From positions 62,001-126,000 of the forward strand of contig NZ_JANQJQ010000009.1 of the NCBI RefSeq assembly GCF_028281565.1: DNA of 64,000 bases. The letters run 5' to 3'. Numbering within the stretch: the stretch's first letter is position 1; the number at the start of each line of letters is the position of its first letter. The notes beneath the pieces are model-generated. The model saw nothing but the letters and a program-made list of their open reading frames with translations, was not told where the DNA came from and made no database searches. The position numbers and the translations under genes were made by a program. Shown here piece by piece: positions 53,200-62,595 of the stretch. This stretch comes from Seonamhaeicola sp. Its GTDB lineage: Bacteria; Bacteroidota; Bacteroidia; Flavobacteriales; Flavobacteriaceae.

Positions 53200-54057
53200 T
53201 TATTGATTCTCATCTCCTACGTAAGTAATTAAAATTTCAACACGTCTGTCATACTTGGGGTCGCCACCAAGCGGGAATTTACGTCGCATACCCATATAGC
53301 GCATACGTCTTTTATCTACCCCTTTTTTAGCAAAATAATCATACACATACCTGGCTCGGGCCTCAGAAAGGTTTCGTTTTTTTGTTTTTCGGTCTACGGC
53401 GTCACGGGTATATTTTGTACAACAGACATGACCCTGAATAGTAAAGTAGATATTATCACGCTCAACCAATGCCTTTGCAATAGATTCCAGTGTTTTCTTT
53501 GATTCGGGATTCACCCTGGCATATCCGGTTTTAAACAGAATATTTTCAAAAATGATCTTATCACCAACCTTAACATCTCCCCGTATCTTTTCAGATGAAC
53601 TTTTCTTTATCTCGGCAGCTACTTCTTTTTCTTCTTTGGGTTCGGGTGCTTTAGGCTGAACAATAATCTCAACTTTTCTATTTAATCCCCTGATTTTTAT
53701 AATACTTGTTTCATCAACAATTTTGAGTAGAATTTCGCCTTTTCCATCAACATTGGTGATCAGGTCTTCACTAATTTCATTTTCTGAAAAAATAGTCTTT
53801 ATAGCATCAGCTCTTTGTTGCGATAATTTTAAATTATAGGTATCTGCACCCCGATCGTCACAAAACCCATATATTGAAATAGATTCAATGTCCAGATCTG
53901 CTAAGGTTGAAATAAATAGAAGTAAACGATTTGCTTCTGTTGAAGGCACTATATATTTATCAGTATCAAAATAAACCTCATGTGTCAATTCCTTTTGAGC
54001 AAAAGACACCCCACAAGTAAGTAATAATGATATTAGAAATACTAGCAGTTTATTCAT
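53200..54057 (-). CDS. Secreted protein with two OmpA-like domains
   Basis: A signal peptide (1-20, VSFAQ) is followed by two peptidoglycan-binding OmpA-type domains. The first is about 24-135 (YFDTDKYIVPSTEANRLLLF, SIYGFCDDRGADTYNLKLSQ) and the second about 170-280 (ILFKTGYARVNPESKKTL, LSEARARYVYDYFAKKGVD). The second carries an insert after IQGHVCCTKYTRDAVDRKTK. It probably tethers to the cell wall and is the upstream partner of the LRR type IX protein. Confidence 0.9.
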   Translation of the reverse strand: MNKLLVFLISLLLTCGVSFAQKELTHEVYFDTDKYIVPSTEANRLLLFISTLADLDIESISIYGFCDDRGADTYNLKLSQQRADAIKTIFSENEISEDLITNVDGKGEILLKIVDETSIIKIRGLNRKVEIIVQPKAPEPKEEKEVAAEIKKSSSEKIRGDVKVGDKIIFENILFKTGYARVNPESKKTLESIAKALVERDNIYFTIQGHVCCTKYTRDAVDRKTKKRNLSEARARYVYDYFAKKGVDKRRMRYMGMRRKFPLGGDPKYDRRVEILITYVGDENQ

Positions 54058-54169
54058 AGTAGGTCGAAATATTATGGGATATAAATATAATATTTTTGAG
54101 CAATTAGCCCAGAAATCACCTAACTTTTAAGTTAAATTGCAAATACTAAAGGTTGAAAAACAAGTAGTT

Positions 54170-55804
54170 CTAGTTTAAATACCCCAAATAGGTTGATGTA
54201 CTACCAAGTATTTCCGTAGCCTTTTTTATTTTAGGATCATGAATTTTATAATAATCGTATAGCCCTTCCCTGTAAACATAACGCTTCACAATTTCTTCGG
54301 TTAACAGCTCCAATAAAAAGCTCTTATTTTCGTCAATAACCTCTTCTTTTGAGCGATTCAAATTTGTGATCAAGGTATTAAAATCTTTTTCAATATTGTC
54401 ATTAAGTTCTTCATCTGTGGCAGCTTCAAAAGCTTTGTAAAGCACTTTTTCGGTTTCGGTCTTGAACGAAAAATTATGAGCTTTCAAATATTTTTTAAAG
54501 TTGGAGAAATCGGCATCTTTCAACATAAAATCATTCACATTGCTGAGCATGTTTTTATAATAATAATCTGTTGCAAAGTTGAATATAAGGTCATCATTTA
54601 CAATTGCATTGGTAACTGTTGCGTTTTTAGAGGCATCAAAAACCACATCGGGAAATACACCACCACCGTCAAATACTTTACGTCCGTTTTTGGTTTTAAA
54701 CTCGTTATAGTTTTCCTGTTTTACACGAACCGCTTCACCTTTTTCATCCCTGTTCCAATAGTCCAAAGATTGAATACATCTGCCGGAAGGCGTATAATAT
54801 CTTGAAATGGTAATCTTTACCTGTGTACCATAGGTAAGTTGTTTTGGGCGTTGTACCAGGCCTTTTCCAAAACTTCTGGAACCCACAATAACCGCTCGGT
54901 CCAAATCCTGTAACGACCCCGAAACAATTTCACTGGCAGATGCACTGTTGCCATCAATTAAAACCACTAACGGAATTTCCGTATCAATAGGTTCGGTTTG
55001 GGTGTAATAGGTTCTGTTATACTTTTTAACTTTAGATTTTGTAGTTACCACCAATTGTCCTTTAGGTACAAACAGGTTTACAATTTTAATGGCTTCGTTT
55101 AATAAACCACCCGGGTTTCCACGTAAATCCAAAATAATGCGTTTGGCACCCTGAGCTTTTAAATCGCGTAGGGCATAATTGGTTTCTTTGTACGCTTTTT
55201 GGTTAAACCTACTTAAAACAATATAACCGGTTTTATCATTTATCATAGAGAAATGCGGTACTGCTTTTATCTCTACTTCAGCCCTTTCAATGGTTGTGGT
55301 TGCCTCTTTTCCCTGGCGTTTATAAGTTACTTCAACTTTAGAACCTGATGTGCCTTTAAGTAAATCACCACTGTTTTCTTTATAATTTTCAATTAAAGTA
55401 TTACCTACTTTAATAATTTCATCACCCGCTTTTAAGCCTGCTTTATCAGCCGGGTAATCTTTGTACGGCTCTACAATAACCAGCTTATCTTTAAAAGTTT
55501 TTACTCTGGCGCCAATACCGGTATAATCGCCGGTATTATTAATTCTGGCAGCTTCCACATCCTGTTCGTTCATAAAGTTGGTGTATGGATCCAGGTCGGC
55601 CAACATACTTTTTATGGCGGTATCCATTAAATCGCCCGGGTTGGTCTCATCAACATAATTCATATTGAGCTCTTTGAACAACGTAGTGAAGATCTCTATC
55701 TGCTTAGCGATTTCAAAAAAGTCATTCTTAAAAGCCGTAGTGCTTAAAAAAATAGTTGCTGCTAAGATGAAAAGGACAAATCTATTTTTAATTATTTTCT
55801 TCAT
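54170..55804 (-). CDS. S41-family C-terminal processing peptidase
   Basis: A 544-residue CtpA-like serine protease: signal/membrane anchor (about 5-25), an N-terminal helical part, PDZ domain (about 85-155, GIGARVKTFKDKLVIVEPYK) and S41 catalytic core with IDGNSASASEIVSGSLQDL and SRSFGKGLVQ. The Ser and Lys are 25 residues apart, the family spacing. It processes or degrades envelope proteins in the periplasm. The gene lies 12 bp downstream of rnpA, a pairing seen widely in Bacteroidota. Confidence 0.95.
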   Translation of the reverse strand: MKKIIKNRFVLFILAATIFLSTTAFKNDFFEIAKQIEIFTTLFKELNMNYVDETNPGDLMDTAIKSMLADLDPYTNFMNEQDVEAARINNTGDYTGIGARVKTFKDKLVIVEPYKDYPADKAGLKAGDEIIKVGNTLIENYKENSGDLLKGTSGSKVEVTYKRQGKEATTTIERAEVEIKAVPHFSMINDKTGYIVLSRFNQKAYKETNYALRDLKAQGAKRIILDLRGNPGGLLNEAIKIVNLFVPKGQLVVTTKSKVKKYNRTYYTQTEPIDTEIPLVVLIDGNSASASEIVSGSLQDLDRAVIVGSRSFGKGLVQRPKQLTYGTQVKITISRYYTPSGRCIQSLDYWNRDEKGEAVRVKQENYNEFKTKNGRKVFDGGGVFPDVVFDASKNATVTNAIVNDDLIFNFATDYYYKNMLSNVNDFMLKDADFSNFKKYLKAHNFSFKTETEKVLYKAFEAATDEELNDNIEKDFNTLITNLNRSKEEVIDENKSFLLELLTEEIVKRYVYREGLYDYYKIHDPKIKKATEILGSTSTYLGYLN

Positions 55805-55816
55805 GGGGATATATTT

Positions 55817-56191
55817 TTATTCGGCAATTTTGTTTAAAAATTTATCAAACAATTGTTTCATTTTTGTTTCAACCTGGAGAAACGTTGGTTCTTCCTTGCC
55901 AATGTACAAAATCATTAACGCATATTGTGTTGTAATGTTGTTAAAATAGTCAGACTTATTTAACCGGTAAGCCTCTCGTAATAAGCGCTTTATTCTATTT
56001 CTGTCAACAGCACGTTTAAAATGTTTTTTACTAACAGACACACCGGCCTTCACCATAACATCATCTTCAAATCCCATTTTCATATATACCAACCGTATGG
56101 GAAAAGCAGATACGGATTGTCCTTCTGTAAATAGCTGGTCTATTAACTTTTTGCTCTTGAGTTTTTCTTTTTTAGGAAATGAGGTGTTCAT
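55817..56191 (-). CDS. rnpA: Ribonuclease P protein component
   Basis: A 124-residue basic protein that helps the RNase P RNA mature tRNA 5' ends. The RNR-type motif is RAVDRNRIKRLLREAYR, and VSVSKKHFK precedes it. rpmH, which adjoins rnpA in many bacteria, is absent from the 259 bp upstream. It is cotranscribed with the S41 peptidase. Confidence 0.95.
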   Translation of the reverse strand: MNTSFPKKEKLKSKKLIDQLFTEGQSVSAFPIRLVYMKMGFEDDVMVKAGVSVSKKHFKRAVDRNRIKRLLREAYRLNKSDYFNNITTQYALMILYIGKEEPTFLQVETKMKQLFDKFLNKIAE

Positions 56192-56209
56192 TAAGGTGCT
56201 TTATCAAAA

Positions 56210-56217
56210 CAAAAATA
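56210..56217 (-). promoter_or_regulatory. Bacteroidetes -7 box for rnpA-S41
   Basis: On the minus strand it reads TATTTTTG, 18 bp upstream of the rnpA ATG. Confidence 0.4.
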
Positions 56218-56450
56218 GTAATAACAATTAATACATTTCATTAGCTGGGATTTCATAAATTATGATTTCTAATAAGTATTAAGTATGGTGTGACTGAGAA
56301 AAGAAAAGCGACGGAATAATTCGTGCTTTAGAGGTGACTTTAGCCCTTTTTATATGGAGTTTTACAGAGAACCAATATGATAAAAATCATAGTTTAAGCA
56401 CTGTTTCAGGAGTAATTTAGCTAGGTTCTAAGCACTTAAAATATAGGATC

Positions 56451-58301
56451 ATGGGAGATTTAAATGTAATAAAACTAAAGAATAAAAAAGATAGAGCAAA
56501 CTACATTCATCACTTATTAAACGACATAAAAGCACTCGATCTGATCATTGAAAGAGGTCTGATTGAAGAAGGCCCGTTAAGAGTTGGTGCAGAACAGGAG
56601 TTTTGTTTGGTGAACGATCAGTTTTTACCGGATAATAGATCGTTAGAGGTTCTTGAAGACATAAACGATGACCATTTTACAACCGAAATAGGTAATTATA
56701 ACCTGGAAATCAATCTGGATACCCAAAACTTAGGTGGTGAGTGCTTTTCTAAAATACATAAACAATTGGAGTCCTTATTGGAAAAGGCAAAAGAATCGGC
56801 TTCAAAAAAAGGAATTAAGATAGTACTAACAGGGATTTTGCCGTCGCTTACGGTTAAAAACGCCGATGAACAAAATATGACTGAAGTAGAGCGTTATGCC
56901 GTTTTAAATGATGCTATAAAAAGCCATAGAAGACAGAATTTTGATATTCACATAAAAGGGGTTGATGAGTTGAACCTATTACATGATTCCGTCATGCTGG
57001 AAGGTTGTAACACCAGTTTTCAGATGCACTTGCAGCTAGGCCCTAAAAACTTTGTAGATAATTATAATTGGGCCCAGGCTATTTCAGGCCCTGTTTTAAG
57101 TGCCTGTACCAATTCACCCTTATTATTTGGTAAGGAACTTTGGAGTGAAACCAGGATTGCCTTATTTACCCAAAGTGTAGATACCAGGGCCAATTCGTTC
57201 TTATTAAATGAAAAACAATCCAGGGTTAGCTTTGGAAGTAAATGGCTGACAGGAGCTATTACCGATATTTTTAAAGATAATATTTCAAGGTTCAGAAGTT
57301 TTTTAACTACGGGATTCATTAAAGACAGCGTGCAAATGCTTAATAATGGTGAGATGCCAAAATTAAGGGCTTTAGGGCTTCATAACGGTACGGTTTACCC
57401 CTGGAACAGGGTTTGCTATGGTGTTATTGACGGGAAACCCAATTTGCGCATTGAGAACAGGTACATTCCTTCCGGGCCCACCATAAAGGATGAGATTGCC
57501 AACCTGATGTTTTGGGTAGGCGTGATGTTAGGAAAGCCAAAGCAATACAATAATATTCATGAAAAATGGGATTTTAAAGATGTAAAAACCAACTTCTTTA
57601 ATGCGGCGCGTTACGGTATGGCCACCCAGTTTTATTGGAACGGCAAGTATATTTCCAGCTATGATCTAATAGTGAATGAGCTGTTGCCTATGGCTTATAA
57701 AGGCTTATATAAATATGGGGTTTCGCCGCAAGATGCCGAATACTATTTAAAGATCATTAAAAACAGGGTGTATAATAATAATGGTTCTGAATGGATAACA
57801 AGGAATTACAGGCGTTTATTAAAAAACCATCAACGTTATGAAGCCATGCAAGTGCTTACCGCCAGCCTGTATGAAAAACAAGAAAAAGGCTATCCGGTGT
57901 CTACCTGGGGTATGTTGCACCACAGTACCGAATCCAGGTTTAAAGACCAACGCGTTGTTAAACATATTATGAGTTCCGATATATTTTCAGTTGATAAAAA
58001 AGACAGCGTAGAGTTGGTTTTAAATATCATGAAATGGAAGGATATCCATCATATGCCCGTTATTAATGGAGATAGGGAACTTATCGGCTTATTAAGCTGG
58101 ACCGATGTTAAAGGTTATTTGGAGACTCCTAAAAAATTAGATAATAGTGTTAGCAGTGTTATGAAAACCGATATTATCACTATTGATGAGTACACGCCTG
58201 TTAAGGAAGCCCAAGCCATCATGGAGAAACATGGAATAGGAAGTTTACCGGTTGTTAATCAGAACAAATTAATAGGCCTGGTGACGTTAAACGATATTTA
58301 A
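56451..58301 (+). CDS. Glutamate-cysteine-ligase-like (GCS2-type) amide ligase fused to two CBS domains
   Basis: Residues 1-500 match the GCS2 carboxylate-amine ligase superfamily. RVGAEQEFCLVND and EIGNYNLEINLDTQNL carry the acidic metal/substrate residues, CNTSFQMHLQLG and NLRIENRYIPSGPT further active-site blocks. Two CBS domains follow, about 509-555 (VVKHIMSSDIFSVDKKDSVE) and 560-616 (VSSVMKTDIITIDEYTPVKE), and end with the protein; CBS pairs bind adenosyl nucleotides. It probably makes an amide bond with ATP, not necessarily glutathione. It is first of a compact three-gene operon (gaps 3 and 4 bp). No clear -7 box was found upstream. Confidence 0.88.
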   Translation: MGDLNVIKLKNKKDRANYIHHLLNDIKALDLIIERGLIEEGPLRVGAEQEFCLVNDQFLPDNRSLEVLEDINDDHFTTEIGNYNLEINLDTQNLGGECFSKIHKQLESLLEKAKESASKKGIKIVLTGILPSLTVKNADEQNMTEVERYAVLNDAIKSHRRQNFDIHIKGVDELNLLHDSVMLEGCNTSFQMHLQLGPKNFVDNYNWAQAISGPVLSACTNSPLLFGKELWSETRIALFTQSVDTRANSFLLNEKQSRVSFGSKWLTGAITDIFKDNISRFRSFLTTGFIKDSVQMLNNGEMPKLRALGLHNGTVYPWNRVCYGVIDGKPNLRIENRYIPSGPTIKDEIANLMFWVGVMLGKPKQYNNIHEKWDFKDVKTNFFNAARYGMATQFYWNGKYISSYDLIVNELLPMAYKGLYKYGVSPQDAEYYLKIIKNRVYNNNGSEWITRNYRRLLKNHQRYEAMQVLTASLYEKQEKGYPVSTWGMLHHSTESRFKDQRVVKHIMSSDIFSVDKKDSVELVLNIMKWKDIHHMPVINGDRELIGLLSWTDVKGYLETPKKLDNSVSSVMKTDIITIDEYTPVKEAQAIMEKHGIGSLPVVNQNKLIGLVTLNDI

Positions 58302-58304
58302 TAT

Positions 58305-59519
58305 ATGGTAAATGTTTACAGCAAAGCTTTAAAAAAAACCATACAGGTTGAAAGACTTATTGGTAGGGTTCAGGGTGTAAATCCCGGACCAACATTTGTG
58401 GTGTTTGCCGGTATTCATGGTAACGAAACAGCTGGAGTTTTTGCGGTAAGGGAAGTGTTAAATACCATTAATTCTGAAACCGTAAGCGGAACTATTTACG
58501 CTATTGCCGGAAATTTAAAAGCGTTGGAACAAAACCAGCGCTTTATTGATTCTGACCTAAACAGGTTATGGACCCCGGAATATATTGCTTCCGTTCGAAA
58601 AAAGGCTGATTTAAATACCGATGAAAAAGAGTTGTTGGTGTTGTTCGATATTTTAAACACTATTTTAACGGACAATGAACCGCCGTTTTATTTTATTGAT
58701 CTGCATACCACTTCCAGTAAAACCTTACCGTTTATAACCATAAACGACGCCCTGATCAACCGAAAATTCTCAAAACATTTTCCGGTACCTATAGTATTGG
58801 GCATTGAAGAGTATTTAAACGGCCCTTTATTAAGTTATATCAATCAATTGGGTTATGTGTCGTTAGGGTTTGAATCGGGGCAGCACGATGCTGCCGCTGC
58901 CATAGACAATAGCATGGCTTTTTTAAATTTGGCTTTAGTCTGTGCGGGACTTATAAAAAGGGAATCCGTAAGAGATTTTGAAGCCTCTTATAATTTACTA
59001 AGAACACAATCGGAAAATACCGAAAGCTTTTTAGAGGTGATCCATTTGCATAAAATAGCGCCTAAAGACCACTTTAAAATGCTAAACGGTTTTAAAAGCT
59101 TTCAGGCTATAAAAAAAGGCATACCGCTTGCCGTTAGCAACGGGGCAAATATCTTCTCAAAACGAAACGGTATTATATTCATGCCTTTATACCAAAAACA
59201 AGGGTCTGAAGGGTTTTTTATAATACGGACGATTAAACCGTTTTTTTTAAGATTATCGGCCTTTTTAAGGCGAATTAAAGTTGATGGCCTGTTGGTGGCT
59301 CTGCCGGGAATAACATGGCTAAATAAGGCGGAAGGCACTTTAAGAGTGAATTTAAAAGTGACCAAATTTTATGCTAAATCCATCTTTCATTTATTGGGTT
59401 ACAGAAGCAGATATACCAACAAAACTCATTTAAAATTGAATAACAGGGAACGGGTTGCTAAAACCTATATGTATAAAAAAGAAGAGTGGTACAGGCGATT
59501 AGGAGCAACGTGTAAATAA
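58305..59519 (+). CDS. Succinylglutamate desuccinylase/aspartoacylase-like zinc hydrolase
   Basis: An M14-related AstE/AspA protein, 404 aa, with an intact active site: GIHGNETAGVF (Zn His and Glu), DSDLNRLW (Arg region), FIDLHTTSSK (third Zn His) and GFESGQHDAA (catalytic Glu). Family members remove an acyl group from an N-acyl amino acid. It starts 3 bp after the GCS2-CBS gene, so the ligase product or a derivative is a plausible substrate. Confidence 0.88.
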   Translation: MVNVYSKALKKTIQVERLIGRVQGVNPGPTFVVFAGIHGNETAGVFAVREVLNTINSETVSGTIYAIAGNLKALEQNQRFIDSDLNRLWTPEYIASVRKKADLNTDEKELLVLFDILNTILTDNEPPFYFIDLHTTSSKTLPFITINDALINRKFSKHFPVPIVLGIEEYLNGPLLSYINQLGYVSLGFESGQHDAAAAIDNSMAFLNLALVCAGLIKRESVRDFEASYNLLRTQSENTESFLEVIHLHKIAPKDHFKMLNGFKSFQAIKKGIPLAVSNGANIFSKRNGIIFMPLYQKQGSEGFFIIRTIKPFFLRLSAFLRRIKVDGLLVALPGITWLNKAEGTLRVNLKVTKFYAKSIFHLLGYRSRYTNKTHLKLNNRERVAKTYMYKKEEWYRRLGATCK

Positions 59520-59523
59520 AAAT

Positions 59524-60279
59524 ATGAAACTAGTAGAGGTAACACCGGAAAATGCAGTAAAAGAAACATTTTTCTGTATAAAAGACCCAAAAAGGCCAGG
59601 GTTTAAAGATAAACTTCTGTGGTTTGAAAAGCGTTACAAAGAAGGCTTAAAAATAAAGATCCTTAAAAATGACGCCGATAAAATGATCGGGTTTATTGAA
59701 TATGTTCCGGCCGAAAATGCCTGGAGACCTGTTGATGCCGACAATTATATGTTTATTCACTGCACTTACATATACTCTAAAAAGGAAAGGCATAAAGGGT
59801 ACGGCTCCATGCTTATTGAAGCTGCCGAAAAAGAAGCAAAAGCTAAGGGAATGGATGGTATTTGTGTTATGACAAGTGACGGCTCCTGGTTGGCGGATAA
59901 AACGCTTTTTGAAAAAAACGGATTTATCCAAATTGAAACAAAAGACAGGTTTGAGCTATTATCAAAAACATGGAATAATAGCGCCAAAGAACCTAAATTG
60001 TACAATTGGACCAGCCAACAAAAAAAATATAAAGGCTGGCATATTCTGTATTCTGACCAGTGCCCCTGGAATGAAAAGTCCGTGGCAGCCATATTAAATG
60101 TTGCTATGGATTATGGTGTAGACTTAAAAGTATCAAAAATAAACACCGTAAAAGAGGCTAAAATGGCACCTTCAGGCTTTGGTATTTTTAATCTTTTGCG
60201 CGATGGCAGGTTGCTGGAAGACCATTATATAAGCGCGACCAGATTTAAAAATATTCTAAAAAAAGAACTCCATAATTAA
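59524..60279 (+). CDS. GNAT acetyltransferase with YoaP-like C-terminal domain
   Basis: Residues about 1-150 form a GNAT domain: YSKKERHKGYGSMLIEAAEK is the acetyl-CoA loop. The C-terminal part (about 165-251, GWHILYSDQCPWNEKSVAAI with a Cys-Pro-Trp) matches the YoaP domain, of unknown role and thioredoxin-like flavour. It is third in the operon and completes a ligase, deacylase and acyltransferase set. It ends 29 bp before the convergent toroid-fold gene. Confidence 0.87.
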   Translation: MKLVEVTPENAVKETFFCIKDPKRPGFKDKLLWFEKRYKEGLKIKILKNDADKMIGFIEYVPAENAWRPVDADNYMFIHCTYIYSKKERHKGYGSMLIEAAEKEAKAKGMDGICVMTSDGSWLADKTLFEKNGFIQIETKDRFELLSKTWNNSAKEPKLYNWTSQQKKYKGWHILYSDQCPWNEKSVAAILNVAMDYGVDLKVSKINTVKEAKMAPSGFGIFNLLRDGRLLEDHYISATRFKNILKKELHN

Positions 60280-60307
60280 AACCCAAGTTGAGTTTTTGAA
60301 CCGGGAA

Positions 60308-61189
60308 CTAACTTTTTAAGTGCTGCGTTTTATAATAGTCCAATACCTCATTTGCCCTTTGGGTGACAAAAGGGTTAGGTTGATTCACTTTTCCAATAGA
60401 GGCTACCATATTATTCATTGTTCTTTCTAACATCCATTTTCCATCTTTGGACCTTTTTGATTTCAGCAATTCTATTGCCGGAAATATTTTTTCTGAATTA
60501 ATACCTTCACGTTTTAGTAACCAAAGTATTTCCAAAAAGTCACCTTTGTAGAAGTTTGGAAATGTTAATAAATCCATTTTGTTTATCATTATTTTGTCAG
60601 GGTTTCTGGAACTGTAACAGATTCTGTGTTTCAATATGAAGTTGATGCATTTTTCTTTTAGTATTTCAACGGTATCAGTTCGCTTATCTTTTGAAATAAA
60701 GGAGATCCCTTTCAGTAGCTTAACAATTCCCCAATAACAAGTGTGTTTGCCATAGCAACTGGTGTTTGTGCAGAATTCATTCTTGAGTTCTTTGTATTGC
60801 CCATCATCAAATCGCTGGTTTTTGCAAAAGAACTCCAATAATCGATTACTTTTTTCATCAGGGCCATTATTAAAGTAACAATCTAAATACAGCATGTTTC
60901 CGTTTAAACAGGGTATTGGAAAATGGTCTTCCTTTAAAGAATAGATCCCAAATTCTTCATCGAACAAATGGGTTTTTACTATTTCCAAAGGTTTTCTTAT
61001 TCGTTCATCATTTTTATCACACTCAAGTTCTGCCAATAGTATTAGGGTCCAAAGTGACGCTTTATAATTCGGCACGTAGTGCAAATAGTCAGGATAGTAC
61101 TTATGGGTTTTAGAAATTACTTTCCAGAGTCCATTTTCATCCTGATTATTAAAAATTCTTTCAATTATGCTTTGTTTGTACTCCGTCAT
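60308..61189 (-). CDS. Prenyltransferase/terpene-cyclase-like alpha-alpha toroid protein
   Basis: I do not recognise a precise family. The 293-residue protein shows toroid-fold repeats: FNNQDENGLWKV at the N-terminus and SKRSKDGKWMLERT near the C-terminus resemble the Q/K-x-x-x-G-x-W motifs of squalene-hopene-cyclase-type domains. There is no DDxD or DxDD catalytic motif that I can identify, so it may bind rather than cyclise. A Cys cluster (NEFCTNTSCYGKHTCYWG) near 150-165 is unusual. Such proteins are sometimes mislabelled NifH-like. The ATG at 61189 was chosen. It lies downstream of the SnoaL gene. Confidence 0.6.
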   Translation of the reverse strand: MTEYKQSIIERIFNNQDENGLWKVISKTHKYYPDYLHYVPNYKASLWTLILLAELECDKNDERIRKPLEIVKTHLFDEEFGIYSLKEDHFPIPCLNGNMLYLDCYFNNGPDEKSNRLLEFFCKNQRFDDGQYKELKNEFCTNTSCYGKHTCYWGIVKLLKGISFISKDKRTDTVEILKEKCINFILKHRICYSSRNPDKIMINKMDLLTFPNFYKGDFLEILWLLKREGINSEKIFPAIELLKSKRSKDGKWMLERTMNNMVASIGKVNQPNPFVTQRANEVLDYYKTQHLKS

Positions 61190-61222
61190 TTTGAATTTTT
61201 CAAATGGCACCTAACGATTTGG

Positions 61223-61627
61223 CTATTTTTTTTGCTGTTTCAACATTAGTTCACCGGCTAATTCTGAAACAACCCATTCTTCAATAATTTTATTGTTTTC
61301 AAAACGACTCACCACTATCTCTGTCCAGGTCACTTTTTTATTAGTAGCGGGAATCCCCCTCAGGTTATTTACGTGCCTACCAGTCAAGGTTCGCTGCCAG
61401 GTTATGTTTTGTTCGTCCTGAGACAGGAACAAAATCTGATCAACTGTAATATCTTGAATAGCGGAATGCATTTGTTTAGTCCAACGCTTTAAAAAATCAT
61501 GTCCCTGATATTTTTTGTCACCCGAATGGGCAATATAGTCTGTAGAAAAGACCTCATTAATTACGTCCAGATTTGCCTGACTTATCAGTTCTTTGGCTGC
61601 AAATGTTATCAGTTGTTCCTTATCCAT
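61223..61627 (-). CDS. SnoaL-like / NTF2-fold small protein
   Basis: A 134-residue NTF2-fold protein: NLDVINEVFSTDYIAHSG, QGHDFLKRWTKQMHSAI and KVTWTEIVVSRFENNKIIEE fit the SnoaL-like ester-cyclase family. Substrate unknown. It is adjacent to the toroid-fold gene on the same strand (33 bp), so the pair could be cotranscribed. No signal peptide is seen, so it should be cytoplasmic. Confidence 0.82.
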   Translation of the reverse strand: MDKEQLITFAAKELISQANLDVINEVFSTDYIAHSGDKKYQGHDFLKRWTKQMHSAIQDITVDQILFLSQDEQNITWQRTLTGRHVNNLRGIPATNKKVTWTEIVVSRFENNKIIEEWVVSELAGELMLKQQKK

Positions 61628-61742
61628 AATTAGGAATTAAAAGTAAGAAAAGTTCTTTGAATAAGACCATAAGACTGCAATGAATCATAGCCATTGTTGT
61701 GTGATGTAATGAATTATTGGGACACCCTGTTGGCAGTAATAT

Positions 61743-62408
61743 TTACTCCTTACCTTTTTTGACCTGTTCTATGATTTCAACAAATTCTTCATAACTCTTT
61801 CTACCCCAAAAACGATTCGCAACTTTACCTTTATCAATGATAACGGTAAGCGGCAAAAACTTTTCAGGATTGATCCATGAATGTTGTTTTTGTGAACCAA
61901 TAATAGACGGGCTGGATACGTTTGATACAAACTGTTTGATTTTTGCGGGGTCTTCATCACTAATGGCAATAACCACCAGATCTTCAGAGTATCGGGTTTC
62001 CAGCGCTTTTAAATCGGGGAATTCTTTGATACAGGGTGGGCAATAGGTGCCCCAGAAGTTTAAAAGAACCATTTTGCCCTTATACGTTTCAAGTGTTTCA
62101 ATTTTGTTGGTAGCTACATTCAGATATTCGAAATGAACCATGTCTGTCCCAATAGCCTCATTAACTTTAGACAAAGACCTGACTATGGGTTTAAAAGAGA
62201 AATTTGTCAAATAGATCAATATCCCCAAAGCAATGGCTAAAATGCTTAAAACAGGCCTGATGATCTTTTTTCTGCCGCTTGAGACGTTTGCTTTGGAAAC
62301 CTTCCAGTCTACTATGAGTATCAACACAAAAACAGGGATCAATACGTAATTTCCATAGTGATCAAAAAAGCTTGCGTACTCTCCAATTATCTTAGCTATA
62401 CGTTCCAT
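61743..62408 (-). CDS. TlpA/ResA-like membrane thiol-disulfide oxidoreductase
   Basis: Two N-terminal membrane helices (about 15-33, YVLIPVFVLILIVDWKV, and 50-70, PVLSILAIALGILIYL) anchor a thioredoxin domain facing the periplasm. The active site is NFWGTYCPPCIKEFP (CPPC), the ResA/TlpA type. The cis-Pro region LPLTVIIDKGKV is present. It should reduce disulfides of apocytochrome c or another exported protein. Confidence 0.92.
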   Translation of the reverse strand: MERIAKIIGEYASFFDHYGNYVLIPVFVLILIVDWKVSKANVSSGRKKIIRPVLSILAIALGILIYLTNFSFKPIVRSLSKVNEAIGTDMVHFEYLNVATNKIETLETYKGKMVLLNFWGTYCPPCIKEFPDLKALETRYSEDLVVIAISDEDPAKIKQFVSNVSSPSIIGSQKQHSWINPEKFLPLTVIIDKGKVANRFWGRKSYEEFVEIIEQVKKGKE

Positions 62409-62595
62409 TTGTTATGATATCATTATTGCCTAGGGCTTGTTTACGATTAGTTGTTTGGTTGAGTCAGTAATTTAGCAAACTTGGGCGAGCCAAGAAAAAA
62501 TCCTTCAGATTTTCAGTATAAGCCAGAGCCAAGCAATTATTTTTATACTTTGCTGTAGGCTGTTTTACGTTTGTTCTCTTATTATGTCTGTCGTT

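Noticed and set aside
56192-56450. Search for rpmH (ribosomal protein L34) upstream of rnpA
   Set aside because: No basic L34-like frame was found on either strand in this spacer.
61200-61222. CACCTAACG resembling an integron attC core site
   Set aside because: A single 7-bp RYYYAAC match without a partner site or foldback is not enough; no integrase is present.
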